Below, one piece after another: positions 1 to 9,592 of a DNA stretch of 64,000 nt. The notes below the pieces were generated by a model. It saw only the letters and a list, made by a program, of their open reading frames with translations. It made no database searches and had not been told where the DNA came from. The stretch comes from Nakaseomyces glabratus. Taxonomy: Eukaryota; Ascomycota; Saccharomycetes; Saccharomycetales; Saccharomycetaceae. The position numbers and the translations under genes were made by a program. The stretch spans positions 744,001 through 808,000 of the forward strand of contig NC_088956.1 of assembly GCF_010111755.1 (NCBI RefSeq), read 5' to 3'. Positions within the stretch are counted from its first letter, which is position 1, and each line of letters begins with the position of its first letter.

Positions 1-382
1 TATCGTCATCGTTGTTGCACTATATTCCACGAGTTAGCCAACCAAACCTCCAAATTTATTTTATGAGACTGTAGATTTATTTCAATTTACCAATAGGAAA
101 GCTAGTTTGATCAATTTCTGGTAGACTCATCGCATATTAGTCCTCTTCATCACTAGTTCAGGTCTTCCTTTGAAACTTCGAAGGTGCCATTGTTGCCCAC
201 ACGTACCGAAGGATTAATTCTGAAAAAAAAATTCAAAGCTCATCGCAGCTCATCGCAGGTGATGGCTATATTTTAGGCATAAGTATTCATCCATAGAGTT
301 AGTAGTATTGGGTAAACTAGCTTTCTCAAGTTAAATCTAACCCCTCATTGTACAATAAAAAGATAGGAATATTGTATCGGCG
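1..382. other. Upstream region of NSA1
   Basis: This is non-coding DNA ahead of NSA1; no gene is seen on either strand, and the next gene to the left lies outside the window. It holds three exact PAC octamers and an A-rich tract just before two of them, described separately. The base composition is ordinary for the window. Confidence 0.6.
126..256. promoter_or_regulatory. Cluster of three PAC elements upstream of NSA1
   Basis: Exact copies of CTCATCGC (reverse complement of GCGATGAG) lie at 126-133, 239-246 and 249-256; the last two are 10 bp apart, about one helical turn. An A-rich stretch at 222-231, similar to the RRPE element, precedes the pair. In yeasts PAC is the site of the Dot6/Tod6 repressors and is typical of ribosome-biogenesis genes, which fits NSA1. 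The sites are seen; binding is inferred from the motif. Confidence 0.75.
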
Positions 383-1693
383 ATGAGAGTGTTAGCAAGT
401 TGCGTTGACAACGGGTCATTAAAAGAAGCTGTGTTTGGGTTTGGTACTGATACATCTGTGCAAACAGCTCCTCAGCCACAATTGATTGAGACTCATCTTT
501 GTGAAGGTTTAGATGCCCATGTTGAGCAGATCCACAAGATAGATGACGGCAAGTGGTTGCTGGCACGTCACAATGGTACAGTCCAATATGTTGAAAGCGA
601 GTTGGTAGATCATTCTGAAATTGAAGGTATGAAAGTGAGCCATTTTGATGTTGTGGGTAGCATAACTGGACTGTTGGATGTTTCAAGACTAGATCATCTA
701 AATGCACAGTCAAAGAGAAGAACCAAATTGAAGGATGGTTTTGTTTCTCTGGCTCCAGTGAGCAAGAAGGATTGTTACCTAGCATGCACTAAATCGGGTT
801 TAGTGCACATACTTGCTTTAAATTTCAAGGACAAATTGTTGACCAAGTTGCAAACATTTGAAGTTAAGGCGCCATTGGAGTTTGCCCAGGTCTATGATGT
901 TGAAAAGACAAAAAAAACTGTCTTTGCTTGTGGGGGTGAGGAAAACCTAGTAAAATTGTTCGAATTGTCAGAGTCCTGTGACAAGATATCAATGATATGG
1001 GAGTCTAAAAATGTGAAGAATGATAGATTAGATATGCGTGTACCAGTTTGGCCTGTTGCTCTTAAATTTCTACAACCTGTACCGACTTCAAGTGCAGGGT
1101 ATGACAAGAACAAACTGAACTTCCAATTTCTAGTTGTGACTGGTTGGTCTCATTTTGGTATCTACAATACTCAACATGGTAAGAGGCCAATGAAATACCT
1201 AGACCTACTTCCAGAGCGTGAACCATTGAGACAATTGGAATTATTAGATCCTTCTCACAATACAAAAGCAATTACTCAACTAGGGAATTTAAAGTGTAAG
1301 GAAACCGAATCCCTAGAATTCATAACAACAGATAAGAAAACTCAAGTGCTTAAGTATAATGGTCAGGGTCAACTAATTGGGAAATATGGGAAGGGGGACA
1401 TTACCGGTTTAGCCACTTATATTGGTATTCATGATCAAAAATATTTGTTGGAAGGAGGTCTTGATAGATATTTGAGAGTATTCGACATTGAATCAAGGGC
1501 ACAAAAAGCAAAGATTTATTTAGGTACAAATATCAACAGGATACTGGTTCTAGACGAAGAATTGGAAGCATTGCAAGAAATAGAGATGGCAAAGAATAAC
1601 AAAAGAAAGCAAACCGCATCTGATGAAGAAGATGATGCCGAAGAACTGTGGTCCAAATTGGAAACCAAAAAAGAGAAAAAAAGAAAGCTTTAA
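383..1693 (+). CDS. NSA1: Nsa1, 60S ribosome-assembly WD-repeat protein
   Basis: Orthologue of yeast Nsa1 (YGL111W), a nucleolar beta-propeller protein of early pre-60S particles that works with Rrp1, Rpf1 and Mak16. The 436-residue product is a little shorter than the S. cerevisiae protein. It shows degenerate WD-type blades (for example around residues 185-210 and 345-365) and ends in a lysine-rich acidic/basic tail, ...EELWSKLETKKEKKRKL, typical of nucleolar proteins. The ATG at 383 is the first in frame and is embedded in a PAC octamer (380-387). It converges on CUE3 with 80 bp between stop codons, as in S. cerevisiae. Identification rests on sequence resemblance plus the neighbours CUE3, YGL108C, RMD9 and MLC1. 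Confidence 0.93.
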   Translation: MRVLASCVDNGSLKEAVFGFGTDTSVQTAPQPQLIETHLCEGLDAHVEQIHKIDDGKWLLARHNGTVQYVESELVDHSEIEGMKVSHFDVVGSITGLLDVSRLDHLNAQSKRRTKLKDGFVSLAPVSKKDCYLACTKSGLVHILALNFKDKLLTKLQTFEVKAPLEFAQVYDVEKTKKTVFACGGEENLVKLFELSESCDKISMIWESKNVKNDRLDMRVPVWPVALKFLQPVPTSSAGYDKNKLNFQFLVVTGWSHFGIYNTQHGKRPMKYLDLLPEREPLRQLELLDPSHNTKAITQLGNLKCKETESLEFITTDKKTQVLKYNGQGQLIGKYGKGDITGLATYIGIHDQKYLLEGGLDRYLRVFDIESRAQKAKIYLGTNINRILVLDEELEALQEIEMAKNNKRKQTASDEEDDAEELWSKLETKKEKKRKL

Positions 1694-1773
1694 TAGAATT
1701 CATTTATATATAAAATCTATAAAGGTATGAATTTCATGCCGTAATGCATACATAAACCATAAGTTATTCCAAC

Positions 1774-3618
1774 TCATAACCCAGCTTTAGCTTGCTTCTT
1801 CATATTTCCGGCTTTTCTATTGTGGTTCGCTCTGCTAGCCTTGTTTTTCTCATTTCTTGCAAATTGTTTCTTACTTTTTTGTTGTGTTTGTTGATTATCT
1901 TCTTTTGTTGATTGGGGGTTCTTTCTATCTCTGTTATTATTAGACTTAGGTGGGCGGGTGTGTGCCTCATTATCAGAATTTTCGTCGCGGTTCTTAACAT
2001 AGGAAGTTTTCCCTCTTTTAACATTCCCTCTGAACATATACTTCTCTTCAAGGATTCTAGCTCTTTGAGGCGATCTTTCTAGCATTCTTGCCCAACCTTC
2101 AATTTGTTCATCTGACCAGTTTGTCTCTTTCTTAATGTTCTTTCTTTCCTTTGTTCCCCTTCTTGACCTGCTAAATATTTCCTTGTCTTTCTTTAGTAGC
2201 TCCCATAAGTACTTCTCATTAGCCTCAAATTGACTTTGTATCTTATTGGTATTTGTTTCGTTAGTAGATTTCGTTTTATCTACCTCATCTTCGAGTGAAA
2301 TCTTTTCGGCCAAATTAGCATGATTTACTTCAGACTCATCATAGGTGTCGTCATGTTCATCTTCATCTTTTTCATAAAGTAACTCTAAAGCTCTGGTTAG
2401 AGTTTTATTCCTCAATTCATCTGGCACATGTCTGTCTGAAATAATCTCGCTTTCTTCATGAGATTTCCTTCTCTCACGGCGATATCTAGGTCCAGATAAT
2501 GGTTTCTTGATGGTATTTATTGATTTTGGTTTTTCTTTTGGAATACTTTCAACAATTGTTGGATCTTCAAAAAGCGCATCTGTCAAAGTCTCAACATTAT
2601 TCTCGAATTTGACCAAAAGTAGTTCAACTTGATAGTCCGTAAGATCAGGGAAAATCTCTTTTATAGAATCTATATTGTTCTGATCAATCTGATAATTCTC
2701 CTCGATATCTTCGTATTGTGATGTTGGGACTGACATGTTGACATTCAAAAATGGGAAATCTTTTTTCAATGATTTATTGTACTTCTCGTAAGACTTATTC
2801 AAAATTATAGATCCCAAAAGTGGGTACATTACTAGGTTTTCTATATTGGAAATTTCGAGATCTTTCAGTAGTTTGGAAATTACTTTATCTGGTGAAGTTA
2901 TTAAGCATATTAGCATTAGTTGCCTAACGATTTCACTTGATCTTCCCTGCCCTTTATTCCATAGTTGTTCTAAAGTCTCCACCCAATTAGTAGTTAGGAA
3001 ACTACTGTTAAAATTACTTTTAGTATGATCACCTTCACCCAACAAACTTTCAAAACATTTCAAATCAATTCTATCAAATTTACCAGTTTCTAATAGCATC
3101 TTCAGGTGTGTTTGTATCTGTTTAGCCCAATTCAGTTGCGTTCTTGTAGTATTTATTTGCGGCTTTAATGAACCATCTAGCAGTGCCCTTACAGAATTTG
3201 GATTTCTGTTTGCGTAATATTTCACCAGATTCCAGATGGTTTCACCGTGTAATTGAAAATGCATTAACCCACACTTCTTAATAAGTTCAAAAACCCAAGT
3301 TCGCAGTAATTGCAATTGTTTTGTGACATCACTATTAGCACCAAGACTCAGAAGTTTACCTTCTTCTTCCGCCATTTCCTTAAGATACGTTCTCAAAAAT
3401 ATGCACAGATGATCATGTGTGGATTCATTTAAATCTTCAATGTTATTACCGTGGTTAAGAAACTTAAAATATTGAACATAGGTTTCCAGCAGATGGGCCC
3501 AAACCACAGGATCCTTCTCTATTAGCCATGCCCTCAGCTTGAATGGAGGAAAGTTAACAATCGGTAGTTCCAGTTTGGGCCTCTCACCTGTGATCTCCAA
3601 AATCTTTTGCACAGCCAT
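1774..3618 (-). CDS. CUE3: Cue3, ubiquitin-binding ribosome quality-control factor
   Basis: Orthologue of Cue3 (YGL110C), a subunit of the RQT complex that clears stalled, ubiquitinated ribosomes. The 614-residue protein has a CUE domain at about residues 310-350, with the characteristic IFPDLTDYQVELLL stretch and a following FENNVETLTDAL helix. The C-terminal half is highly charged and ends in a long Lys/Arg/Asn/Gln-rich tail. The frame stays open to 3762, but that first codon is TTG; 3618 is the first in-frame ATG and gives a length close to the S. cerevisiae protein, so I start it there. It is convergent with NSA1. Confidence 0.92.
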   Translation of the reverse strand: MAVQKILEITGERPKLELPIVNFPPFKLRAWLIEKDPVVWAHLLETYVQYFKFLNHGNNIEDLNESTHDHLCIFLRTYLKEMAEEEGKLLSLGANSDVTKQLQLLRTWVFELIKKCGLMHFQLHGETIWNLVKYYANRNPNSVRALLDGSLKPQINTTRTQLNWAKQIQTHLKMLLETGKFDRIDLKCFESLLGEGDHTKSNFNSSFLTTNWVETLEQLWNKGQGRSSEIVRQLMLICLITSPDKVISKLLKDLEISNIENLVMYPLLGSIILNKSYEKYNKSLKKDFPFLNVNMSVPTSQYEDIEENYQIDQNNIDSIKEIFPDLTDYQVELLLVKFENNVETLTDALFEDPTIVESIPKEKPKSINTIKKPLSGPRYRRERRKSHEESEIISDRHVPDELRNKTLTRALELLYEKDEDEHDDTYDESEVNHANLAEKISLEDEVDKTKSTNETNTNKIQSQFEANEKYLWELLKKDKEIFSRSRRGTKERKNIKKETNWSDEQIEGWARMLERSPQRARILEEKYMFRGNVKRGKTSYVKNRDENSDNEAHTRPPKSNNNRDRKNPQSTKEDNQQTQQKSKKQFARNEKNKASRANHNRKAGNMKKQAKAGL

Positions 3619-4023
3619 TGTACTTATATTGTATACGCTTTTTGCCGACTGAATGGATGAAGATCGGATGAAGATAGATCTGTTTGGTATTATTTCTGGT
3701 TTGTATCTGTATAATATATTTTGGTTAGCCTTTCCTATAGATTCTTGATATTTTTTTGCCAAAAGTCAGGCCATCGCTTATTCCGAGGAAAATGAATAGG
3801 TTCAACTACTAAATGGCCTAATGATCAAAAATATTATAAAAGTGCCGATTTTTATACATCTATTCAAGCAGTGCATGAAAGTTTTATTATACAGTTTTTT
3901 ATATTACATAGATGTCTTCCCAGCATTTTCTTGAGACTATCCTCACAGTGCAGTTTAGCAAGTATTCTAAGAGCATATGCATATGTTACATTAGGGATTT
4001 TGTCAAATGAATCAGTCCTTGAT
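3619..4023. other. Intergenic, CUE3 upstream region and YGL108C 3' side
   Basis: About 400 bp without a gene. The first 144 bp continue the CUE3 frame without an ATG and are taken as untranslated. The rest is AT-rich; I see no distinct motif beyond short A and T runs. Confidence 0.5.
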
Positions 4024-4395
4024 CTAATCCCATTCTAGACGTTCACGTTCAGCTTGTCTCATTTCAGCTTCCTCCATCATTTTGGATTTATGTGACTTTG
4101 CCCTTTCTTGCTCGAGTTTCTTGCCTAGCTCACCTTTGGTATTTTTCTGATGAGCATCCTGATACCTCTTTTCAGCTGCTAGTCTCGCAGCCTCCTTGGC
4201 TGATATCTTTTGCGTCTCTTCTCCAAGTACTTCGTCTCCTCCCAGTTTCTTCTTACTCTTGTTTCTTTGCGTCGTCCCACTCACTTTCGCAGCTGTATCA
4301 CTCTTCTTCTGATGGCCAGTCCGCTGCACCGGTCTAGCGTCACTTGAACTGCTTGTAGGCTGACTGGGACTCTCTTTACTAGCACATAGACCCAT
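4024..4395 (-). CDS. Small N-myristoylated charged protein (YGL108C orthologue)
   Basis: The 123-residue product begins MGLCASKE. This has a glycine at position 2 and a cysteine at position 4, the classic arrangement for N-myristoylation followed by palmitoylation, so it is likely tethered to a membrane. A Ser/Thr-rich stretch to about residue 50 is followed by a very charged, helix-prone Lys/Glu/Ala/Arg-rich C-terminal half. It lies between CUE3 and RMD9 in the same orientation as the uncharacterised S. cerevisiae gene YGL108C and is slightly shorter. The molecular function is not known; the lipid anchor is inferred from the N-terminal motif. Confidence 0.85.
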   Translation of the reverse strand: MGLCASKESPSQPTSSSSDARPVQRTGHQKKSDTAAKVSGTTQRNKSKKKLGGDEVLGEETQKISAKEAARLAAEKRYQDAHQKNTKGELGKKLEQERAKSHKSKMMEEAEMRQAERERLEWD

Positions 4396-4796
4396 TGCTA
4401 ACTGATATGTATCTTTGTTTGACTATTAAGCCAACCGTTGGACAACTTCAACATTCTAACTTTGTAAATCTCTTTATATCCGATTCCCTTTTTCTCAGTT
4501 GCGCTGTTAGGGGAAAATGGTCTTTTGTGGAGTGCTATACAGTTAAGGCAGTGGCACAGTTGCTCTGGCAATGGTTTCAAGAGGTCATAGTTCATGATAA
4601 ACAGGGTATATATATGATACATGAGTTTTGCTATTTACATGCAATTGTTATTAGATTTATATAGGGGTTATTGTGTAACGATTTGTGCCCATCTAGAGTT
4701 ATATATGTGGGGCTTTGCATGGAGCCATTGTTTGTCAATAAGCATCGGGTGGTAAAAATGAGGAATATGAATTAGTAGTATAATTTAAATTCCTAT
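4396..4796. other. Intergenic, YGL108C promoter and RMD9 3' side
   Basis: About 400 bp, AT-rich. An open frame on the plus strand (4395-4664) shows no family resemblance and I treat it as chance. No regulatory motif stands out. Confidence 0.5.
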
Positions 4797-6647
4797 TCAG
4801 TTTTGTAATGCTTCTTTCAAGCTCTTGACCTCGCAAACGGGTATGGAAGAGGTGTCCACCAGGTCTAGTCTTTGTAGGTTTTCTGCTAGAATTGGGAAGG
4901 ACTTGGAGCAACCTTTCAAGATTCTGTATCTTTGCGAACCATCACGACAGTATTTTTGGTAAACATTTACTATTTGTAGGTACCATTCTATTCTGTCGAG
5001 AGACTCTTGGTTATCTTTATTCTCTTGTGCCCATTTTACAGTTGCATCTCTCAAAGCAGCCCAGTCAGCATTTGCAATATACTTGCTGCCAAGCGAGTCT
5101 GCCTTCAGGACAATCTCTTGCCATCTCTCTACAATCTGTTCTTTTGTAATGTTGTCAATTGACCCTAGTGATTTCAATAAAATTCTTGAAGTAATTAGAG
5201 ATTTTGGAACGTTGAATAACTCAAAGTTCTTTTCGATGTACTTAATTACTTCTGGCTCTTTCCAGACTGTACATTTTGCCAAAATGATATTCAGAAATGG
5301 CTCGTCGATACCTTTCAAATTGTTGTATTGAGTTATAAGTTTTTGCAGTTGTTCTAGTCCTTCAGTCTTGTTTTCTTTGTACTTCTCAAAGAAGTAGGAG
5401 AAGAATTCATTATTCAGAGAGGAGAAGATAGCTAATCTCAGATTATTCTCTCCATAAAATGTCACCATCTTTTGCCATATCTCTTTAATTTTATTGAAGT
5501 CTTGATTCTCTGACCAAATATTATACATTAGCGAGTTCACAGCGGAGACTTGGATCTCCACTCTGTATGGCATTTCGTTGTTCACAGCCTTGTCGAGAAA
5601 GCTCTCTGCGACTGAGATATCCTTACATTGACTAATGAATGCGATATGAGTTTCTGATATGTATCCATAATGTACACCCTTGGAATTGGTACAGAGAGTT
5701 TCGAACAATTCTAATGCCTTCATGTTCTCGTTCGCCTTCAAACTTGTCAGAATCATACCCACATAGAGATTTGGGAACATACGGTTATGGTATTGTTCAC
5801 ATTCCTTGAATAACTTTTCAGCTTCACTGAAGTTGACGATTTCCTTTTCATAAAGTATTGGAAGGACGATACCAACGACATTAGGATGTTTTGAGATTTT
5901 ACCAATATTGGATTGAGGGTTCTGCTCTGCGATGGTTTCGATTTTCTTCCAGATTTGAACTACTAGATCTGTAAAGCCCATCTCCTGGTATGAAGTGAAC
6001 AAGTGCATTAGGCCGTTTGCATTTATTGGTACGTTGTTGTTGAGGATATCGTCCGAGATTTCATTTAATGAAGTGTATATAAAGTTCACCATTTCTTTGT
6101 GGAAAGATTGTGAGTCGTAATCTGGTTTCTTATTCAGGCTAGATACAAGTTGTCTGTCTGTTCTTAACCCATTGTGTAGTAGGTGTACCAAAGATGTCAC
6201 CCTTTGATCTGTCATCTCGGGACATTGTTTCAGTTCGTTGTATAGAGTCATAGCCCGAGACACCGAATGCCAAAATGTTGGATTTGATCTCATATCAGGG
6301 TGGTTTACTCTATCGCTCAGAAGCTTTCTCATGGGAGTAGCTGATTGCTTTAACGTAGTGGTCAGACAGTCATCTAACGCACATAACTGAGCATACCATG
6401 GTGATGTCTCATCGACGGGAGATTTCCTTCCACCATAAGGCTTCCTCTTAGAAGATGTCTTCCCGCTGAGTATACTGTTAAGTTTCTCATCAAGGGCATC
6501 TGCTGGACCATTTCTGTTGTTGTTGCGTTTGTTGGCATAGTTCCTTCTGCTCTCCTGTGCTGCTACAACGTTTGCCGTGGAAGCCGTCTTAGACGTGGCT
6601 ATCACACCCTTGTAGATGGTAGACGTCCTCGATAAATACCTGAACAT
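4797..6647 (-). CDS. RMD9: Rmd9, mitochondrial mRNA-binding protein
   Basis: Orthologue of Rmd9 (YGL107C), a PPR-like helical-repeat protein of the mitochondrial inner membrane/matrix that binds and stabilises mitochondrial mRNAs and supports respiratory growth. The 616 residues are near the S. cerevisiae length. The N-terminus (first ~45 residues) is rich in Arg, Ser, Thr and Ala with few acids, as expected of a mitochondrial presequence, followed by an Asn/Lys-rich linker. The rest is a run of helical repeats with aromatic and leucine periodicity. ATG at 6647 is the first in frame. It is divergent from MLC1 across 456 bp, as in S. cerevisiae. Confidence 0.92.
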   Translation of the reverse strand: MFRYLSRTSTIYKGVIATSKTASTANVVAAQESRRNYANKRNNNRNGPADALDEKLNSILSGKTSSKRKPYGGRKSPVDETSPWYAQLCALDDCLTTTLKQSATPMRKLLSDRVNHPDMRSNPTFWHSVSRAMTLYNELKQCPEMTDQRVTSLVHLLHNGLRTDRQLVSSLNKKPDYDSQSFHKEMVNFIYTSLNEISDDILNNNVPINANGLMHLFTSYQEMGFTDLVVQIWKKIETIAEQNPQSNIGKISKHPNVVGIVLPILYEKEIVNFSEAEKLFKECEQYHNRMFPNLYVGMILTSLKANENMKALELFETLCTNSKGVHYGYISETHIAFISQCKDISVAESFLDKAVNNEMPYRVEIQVSAVNSLMYNIWSENQDFNKIKEIWQKMVTFYGENNLRLAIFSSLNNEFFSYFFEKYKENKTEGLEQLQKLITQYNNLKGIDEPFLNIILAKCTVWKEPEVIKYIEKNFELFNVPKSLITSRILLKSLGSIDNITKEQIVERWQEIVLKADSLGSKYIANADWAALRDATVKWAQENKDNQESLDRIEWYLQIVNVYQKYCRDGSQRYRILKGCSKSFPILAENLQRLDLVDTSSIPVCEVKSLKEALQN

Positions 6648-7103
6648 CAGTTAAAGAAAAGTTTGTAAAATTATCCTTCAGTTATCGTATTTCTCGCCAC
6701 TTTCAGCACCTAAATAGTATTATTATTATAAGTTCCAAATCCAGCTAAAGAAAACAAAAGCGATACTGTACTCAACTACCAAACCTTGAAAACAGTGATG
6801 TCTAATAGTACAATCTAATGTTCGTTTCATAGACTATTGTGTTCCTTACAGTGCACTCGCACTCATCTTCTTCATTTGAGCTTATTACTCTTCCTGGCGA
6901 GCTTTTACCCATGTATCACGAAGCACGTCATAGTTAAGAGGGGGGGCTTTCCTTGGATTCCCGTTTCCTGCGCTGGAAAACACAAATGTTGATCTGTTTT
7001 CTCGAGAATAGTGTTTAAGAAGTAGTTTGTATTTGGGCATTGAATTGGGTGGTTAGCAGCTCCAAGTGCCAGATAGCTAACACGAAACGTACACACTGTA
7101 ACA
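6648..7103. other. Divergent promoter region of RMD9 and MLC1
   Basis: 456 bp shared by two outward-facing genes. It contains a run of seven G at 6940-6946, one of many G/C runs in this window. No exact PAC site or canonical TATA box was found. Confidence 0.5.
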
Positions 7104-7529
7104 ATGTCCCAAAACAAAGATATATTCACCTTGTTTGACAAGAAAGGCCAGGGCTCTATCCCAAAGGATGTTGTTGGCGATTACTTGAGGGCCATTGGTT
7201 ACAACCCAACAAATAAGCAAGTTACTGAGATATTAAGTGGTAGCGGTGAGGCTCTGACGCTTCCGGAAGTTGAGGAATTGGTCAAGAAGAATGAGGCGAT
7301 GCTTGATGCCACTACAAAGGGTAAGCTAGAAGATTTCGTGAAGGCATTCCAGGTCTTTGACAAGGACAACACTGGTAAAGTGTCAGTTGGTGACCTAAGG
7401 TACATGTTGACTGGTCTTGGTGAGAAGTTGACTGACGAAGAAGTAGACGAGTTGCTAAAGGGTATAGAAGTTGACTCCGAGGGCCAGATAGATTATAAGA
7501 AGTTTATTGAGGATGTCCTGAGACAATGA
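7104..7529 (+). CDS. MLC1: Mlc1, myosin essential light chain
   Basis: Orthologue of Mlc1 (YGL106W), the EF-hand light chain that binds IQ motifs of the myosins Myo1 and Myo2 and of the IQGAP Iqg1, and is needed for cytokinesis and polarised secretion. The 141 residues begin MSQNKDIFTLFDKKGQG; S. cerevisiae Mlc1 has 149. EF-hand-like pairs lie at about 5-70 and 75-140. The second half is nearly identical to the S. cerevisiae protein as I know it (VFDKDNTGKVSVGDLRYMLT, ending KKFIEDVLRQ). Most calcium-coordinating positions are degenerate, as usual for this family. ATG at 7104 is clear. Confidence 0.96.
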   Translation: MSQNKDIFTLFDKKGQGSIPKDVVGDYLRAIGYNPTNKQVTEILSGSGEALTLPEVEELVKKNEAMLDATTKGKLEDFVKAFQVFDKDNTGKVSVGDLRYMLTGLGEKLTDEEVDELLKGIEVDSEGQIDYKKFIEDVLRQ

Positions 7530-8380
7530 GACCACTTTTTAACGCGTTTCTTGCAAACGGAGCATATATATCGTTAACATATAATTCGTATACTTATTAA
7601 TACCACAACTCAATGAATTCCAAGACGTGTTTAGTTTTATTTGCTCTTTACCCGTTGGACTAGGTATTACTATCTATTAGTTATCAACCAAAACATAATT
7701 TAGACAATATGAAAAAGCTCATTATTGATTTACAGCATATTAATTCGAAACAATGCCATTTCAAAATAAAAATAAAAAAACAGTGAGAAATAAAGATACG
7801 TTATGTGATTATAAAAAACGTATTCTGGAACACAATATAACTAATTCCCATGGCTATATGATTTAAATGTTAAATAGCTTGTACTCTGATGACAGCGACT
7901 AAAATTTTATAATAAGTTCAAAAAAAAAATAAAAAAAACAACAACGAAATACATATATATGAAAGTATTGTGATCAATAAGCCAAACAGATTGTTTTTTA
8001 GTCCTTAGGATTATTAATATACATCGACTACTTTGAGCAGTTTAAAGTGTCCATAAAGAAAACTATTCCTTTTAGTAATTGTGTTGGTAAATATAGTATC
8101 AATATGAAATGGATGCAAAGGAATATTATCAATTGTTTACTCTCTTTTTCTAGAGAAGAAAGAAAAATTCTTTATGGTACGGGAATAATAAACGTTAAAA
8201 ATATGTTAGAGTCAAAATAGGTGTACTGTTTTGTTGTTTTTAAAGAATAGTTTTTGACTCTAGTAATGATGGAATAATAAAAATTGTACATGAAGTTTGT
8301 CCTTAAACGTGATTTTGAAATGAAAGATCTACAGCTTTTTTATTTGTATCATTTGATATGTGTACCCACATTGTGTATCG
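7530..8380. other. Convergent AT-rich intergenic region, MLC1/MBR1
   Basis: 851 bp between two 3' ends, very AT-rich with long A runs (7920-7940). It joins the YGL106 block to the YKL093 block, so it contains a gene-order breakpoint relative to S. cerevisiae. No gene, tRNA or exact ARS consensus match was found. Confidence 0.5.
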
Positions 8381-9592
8381 TTAACTAGCAAAGGAATTCT
8401 CTAAGGAAAGCTCGATGAAAGATTTTTTCCTAGCATTCCCACATCTTATGGGAGGATTTTGATTTGCTCCGAAGGACGATTCTGTATTACTTCTAGTTCT
8501 GTTGAAAGGCGAGCTACCAATGTATGAAACTGTGTTACTCCGCTTATTTCTCAATTCGCGCTGGTTCTCAACTTGTTTAGCGGCTTCGCTGTCATACTCC
8601 TTGGTGGCTAAAGCGTCTAGTTGCGAAGATACGTATTTTTCAAGAGAATATAAGTGTGTTGGGATGCCAAAACTTCCACGGGAATAAGTTCTTGACGGAG
8701 AATCACCCACCGGAGTGGCAGAGTTCGATCTTTCCCTAATGATATTGTTGCTCATGAAAGTAGTGCTGTTGCTTCTGGCGGGTATGGTACTGTTGCTCCG
8801 CATCGGTATGGACACACCGCTCCTACCATAGGTTATGCTGTTTCCGTTAGTTGAAATGCGCCTTAGACTGGGTGCCCTTGATCTGCCGACCTGTATTGAT
8901 TGCGAGCGGGTGTTAATTTGGTGCAGCATATTGCAAGTGTTGCGCCTTGACAGCACCGAGGGCCTTATAGGAAACTCAGGTTCTGTCTGTGTCCTCCGCA
9001 GCTTGAACTCCTCCACAGAAGCGCGAGCAGATGGTGTCATGGGAGGCCTAGCAGTGCAGTCCTGTCCCTCAGCGGATTGCCGCTCATTCTTCTCCTTAAA
9101 CGGGTTGCGGAACTCATACTCTTGCTCTTTCACTTTGTTCGGCTCATCCAGGTTCAATACGTTCACCCTGTCGTTGACTGATTGGCAGGACGAGGTGTCC
9201 GAGACGTACGAGCAAGAGGTGCTTGACGCAGCGGAGGCCCTCCGCGCCAACTTCCTCTTCCCTTGCTCATCCGAAGCACACTCCTGGGCACACTCCTGGG
9301 CACACTCCTTCTCGCACAGTGCGTCCTCTTCCTCTTGCAAGGGGTCCAGTCCAGTGCTGGGACAGATCGATGCGACAAAGCTATTGTCCTTCACCAGCGC
9401 GCTGTTGTCCGCGGCGGGCTCGGGCGCGCCAGTGTACGCGTCATAGCCCTGGTAGTCGCGGTCGAGCATGTCAGTTTCATCCTGCTCGTCTATGTCCAAG
9501 GAGCAAGGGTCCTGGACTGCTCTTTCGAACACATCCAGCACGGAAGCGGAGCGACCTAGTGGCAAGACTAACTCATCCATGGTTTGGGGCAT
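8381..9592 (-). CDS. MBR1: Mbr1/Isf1-family regulator of mitochondrial function
   Basis: A 403-residue serine- and arginine-rich, largely disordered protein. Its position beside YJU3 matches MBR1 (YKL093W) in S. cerevisiae, whose product and its paralogue Isf1 influence mitochondrial biogenesis and stress tolerance. Visible features: repeated RSNS/RSNT-type boxes at about residues 260-300 that look like kinase targets, a RRNTC/RRTQTEP-type basic patch before them, and a conserved-looking C-terminal KKSFIELSLENSFAS. A Cys-rich tandem repeat (AQEC) occurs near residues 96-107. The N-terminal half is unusually GC-rich. It is longer than S. cerevisiae Mbr1. A second ATG four codons downstream could also start it. 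Synteny and the C-terminal box are the basis; function is inferred. Confidence 0.75.
   Translation of the reverse strand: MPQTMDELVLPLGRSASVLDVFERAVQDPCSLDIDEQDETDMLDRDYQGYDAYTGAPEPAADNSALVKDNSFVASICPSTGLDPLQEEEDALCEKECAQECAQECASDEQGKRKLARRASAASSTSCSYVSDTSSCQSVNDRVNVLNLDEPNKVKEQEYEFRNPFKEKNERQSAEGQDCTARPPMTPSARASVEEFKLRRTQTEPEFPIRPSVLSRRNTCNMLHQINTRSQSIQVGRSRAPSLRRISTNGNSITYGRSGVSIPMRSNSTIPARSNSTTFMSNNIIRERSNSATPVGDSPSRTYSRGSFGIPTHLYSLEKYVSSQLDALATKEYDSEAAKQVENQRELRNKRSNTVSYIGSSPFNRTRSNTESSFGANQNPPIRCGNARKKSFIELSLENSFAS
9276..9309 (-). repeat. 12-bp tandem repeat inside MBR1
   Basis: The 12-bp unit GCACACTCCTGG is repeated 2.8 times in frame. On the coding strand it encodes a repeated Ala-Gln-Glu-Cys. 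Being a multiple of three, it can change copy number without a frameshift. Confidence 0.85.

Noticed and set aside
3619..3762. N-terminal extension of CUE3 resembling a basic leader
   Set aside because: The extension has no ATG; its first codon is TTG. It is untranslated leader rather than a targeting sequence.
8835..9446. 203-codon open frame on the strand opposite MBR1
   Set aside because: It is a shadow of the GC-rich part of MBR1 and shows no family resemblance.
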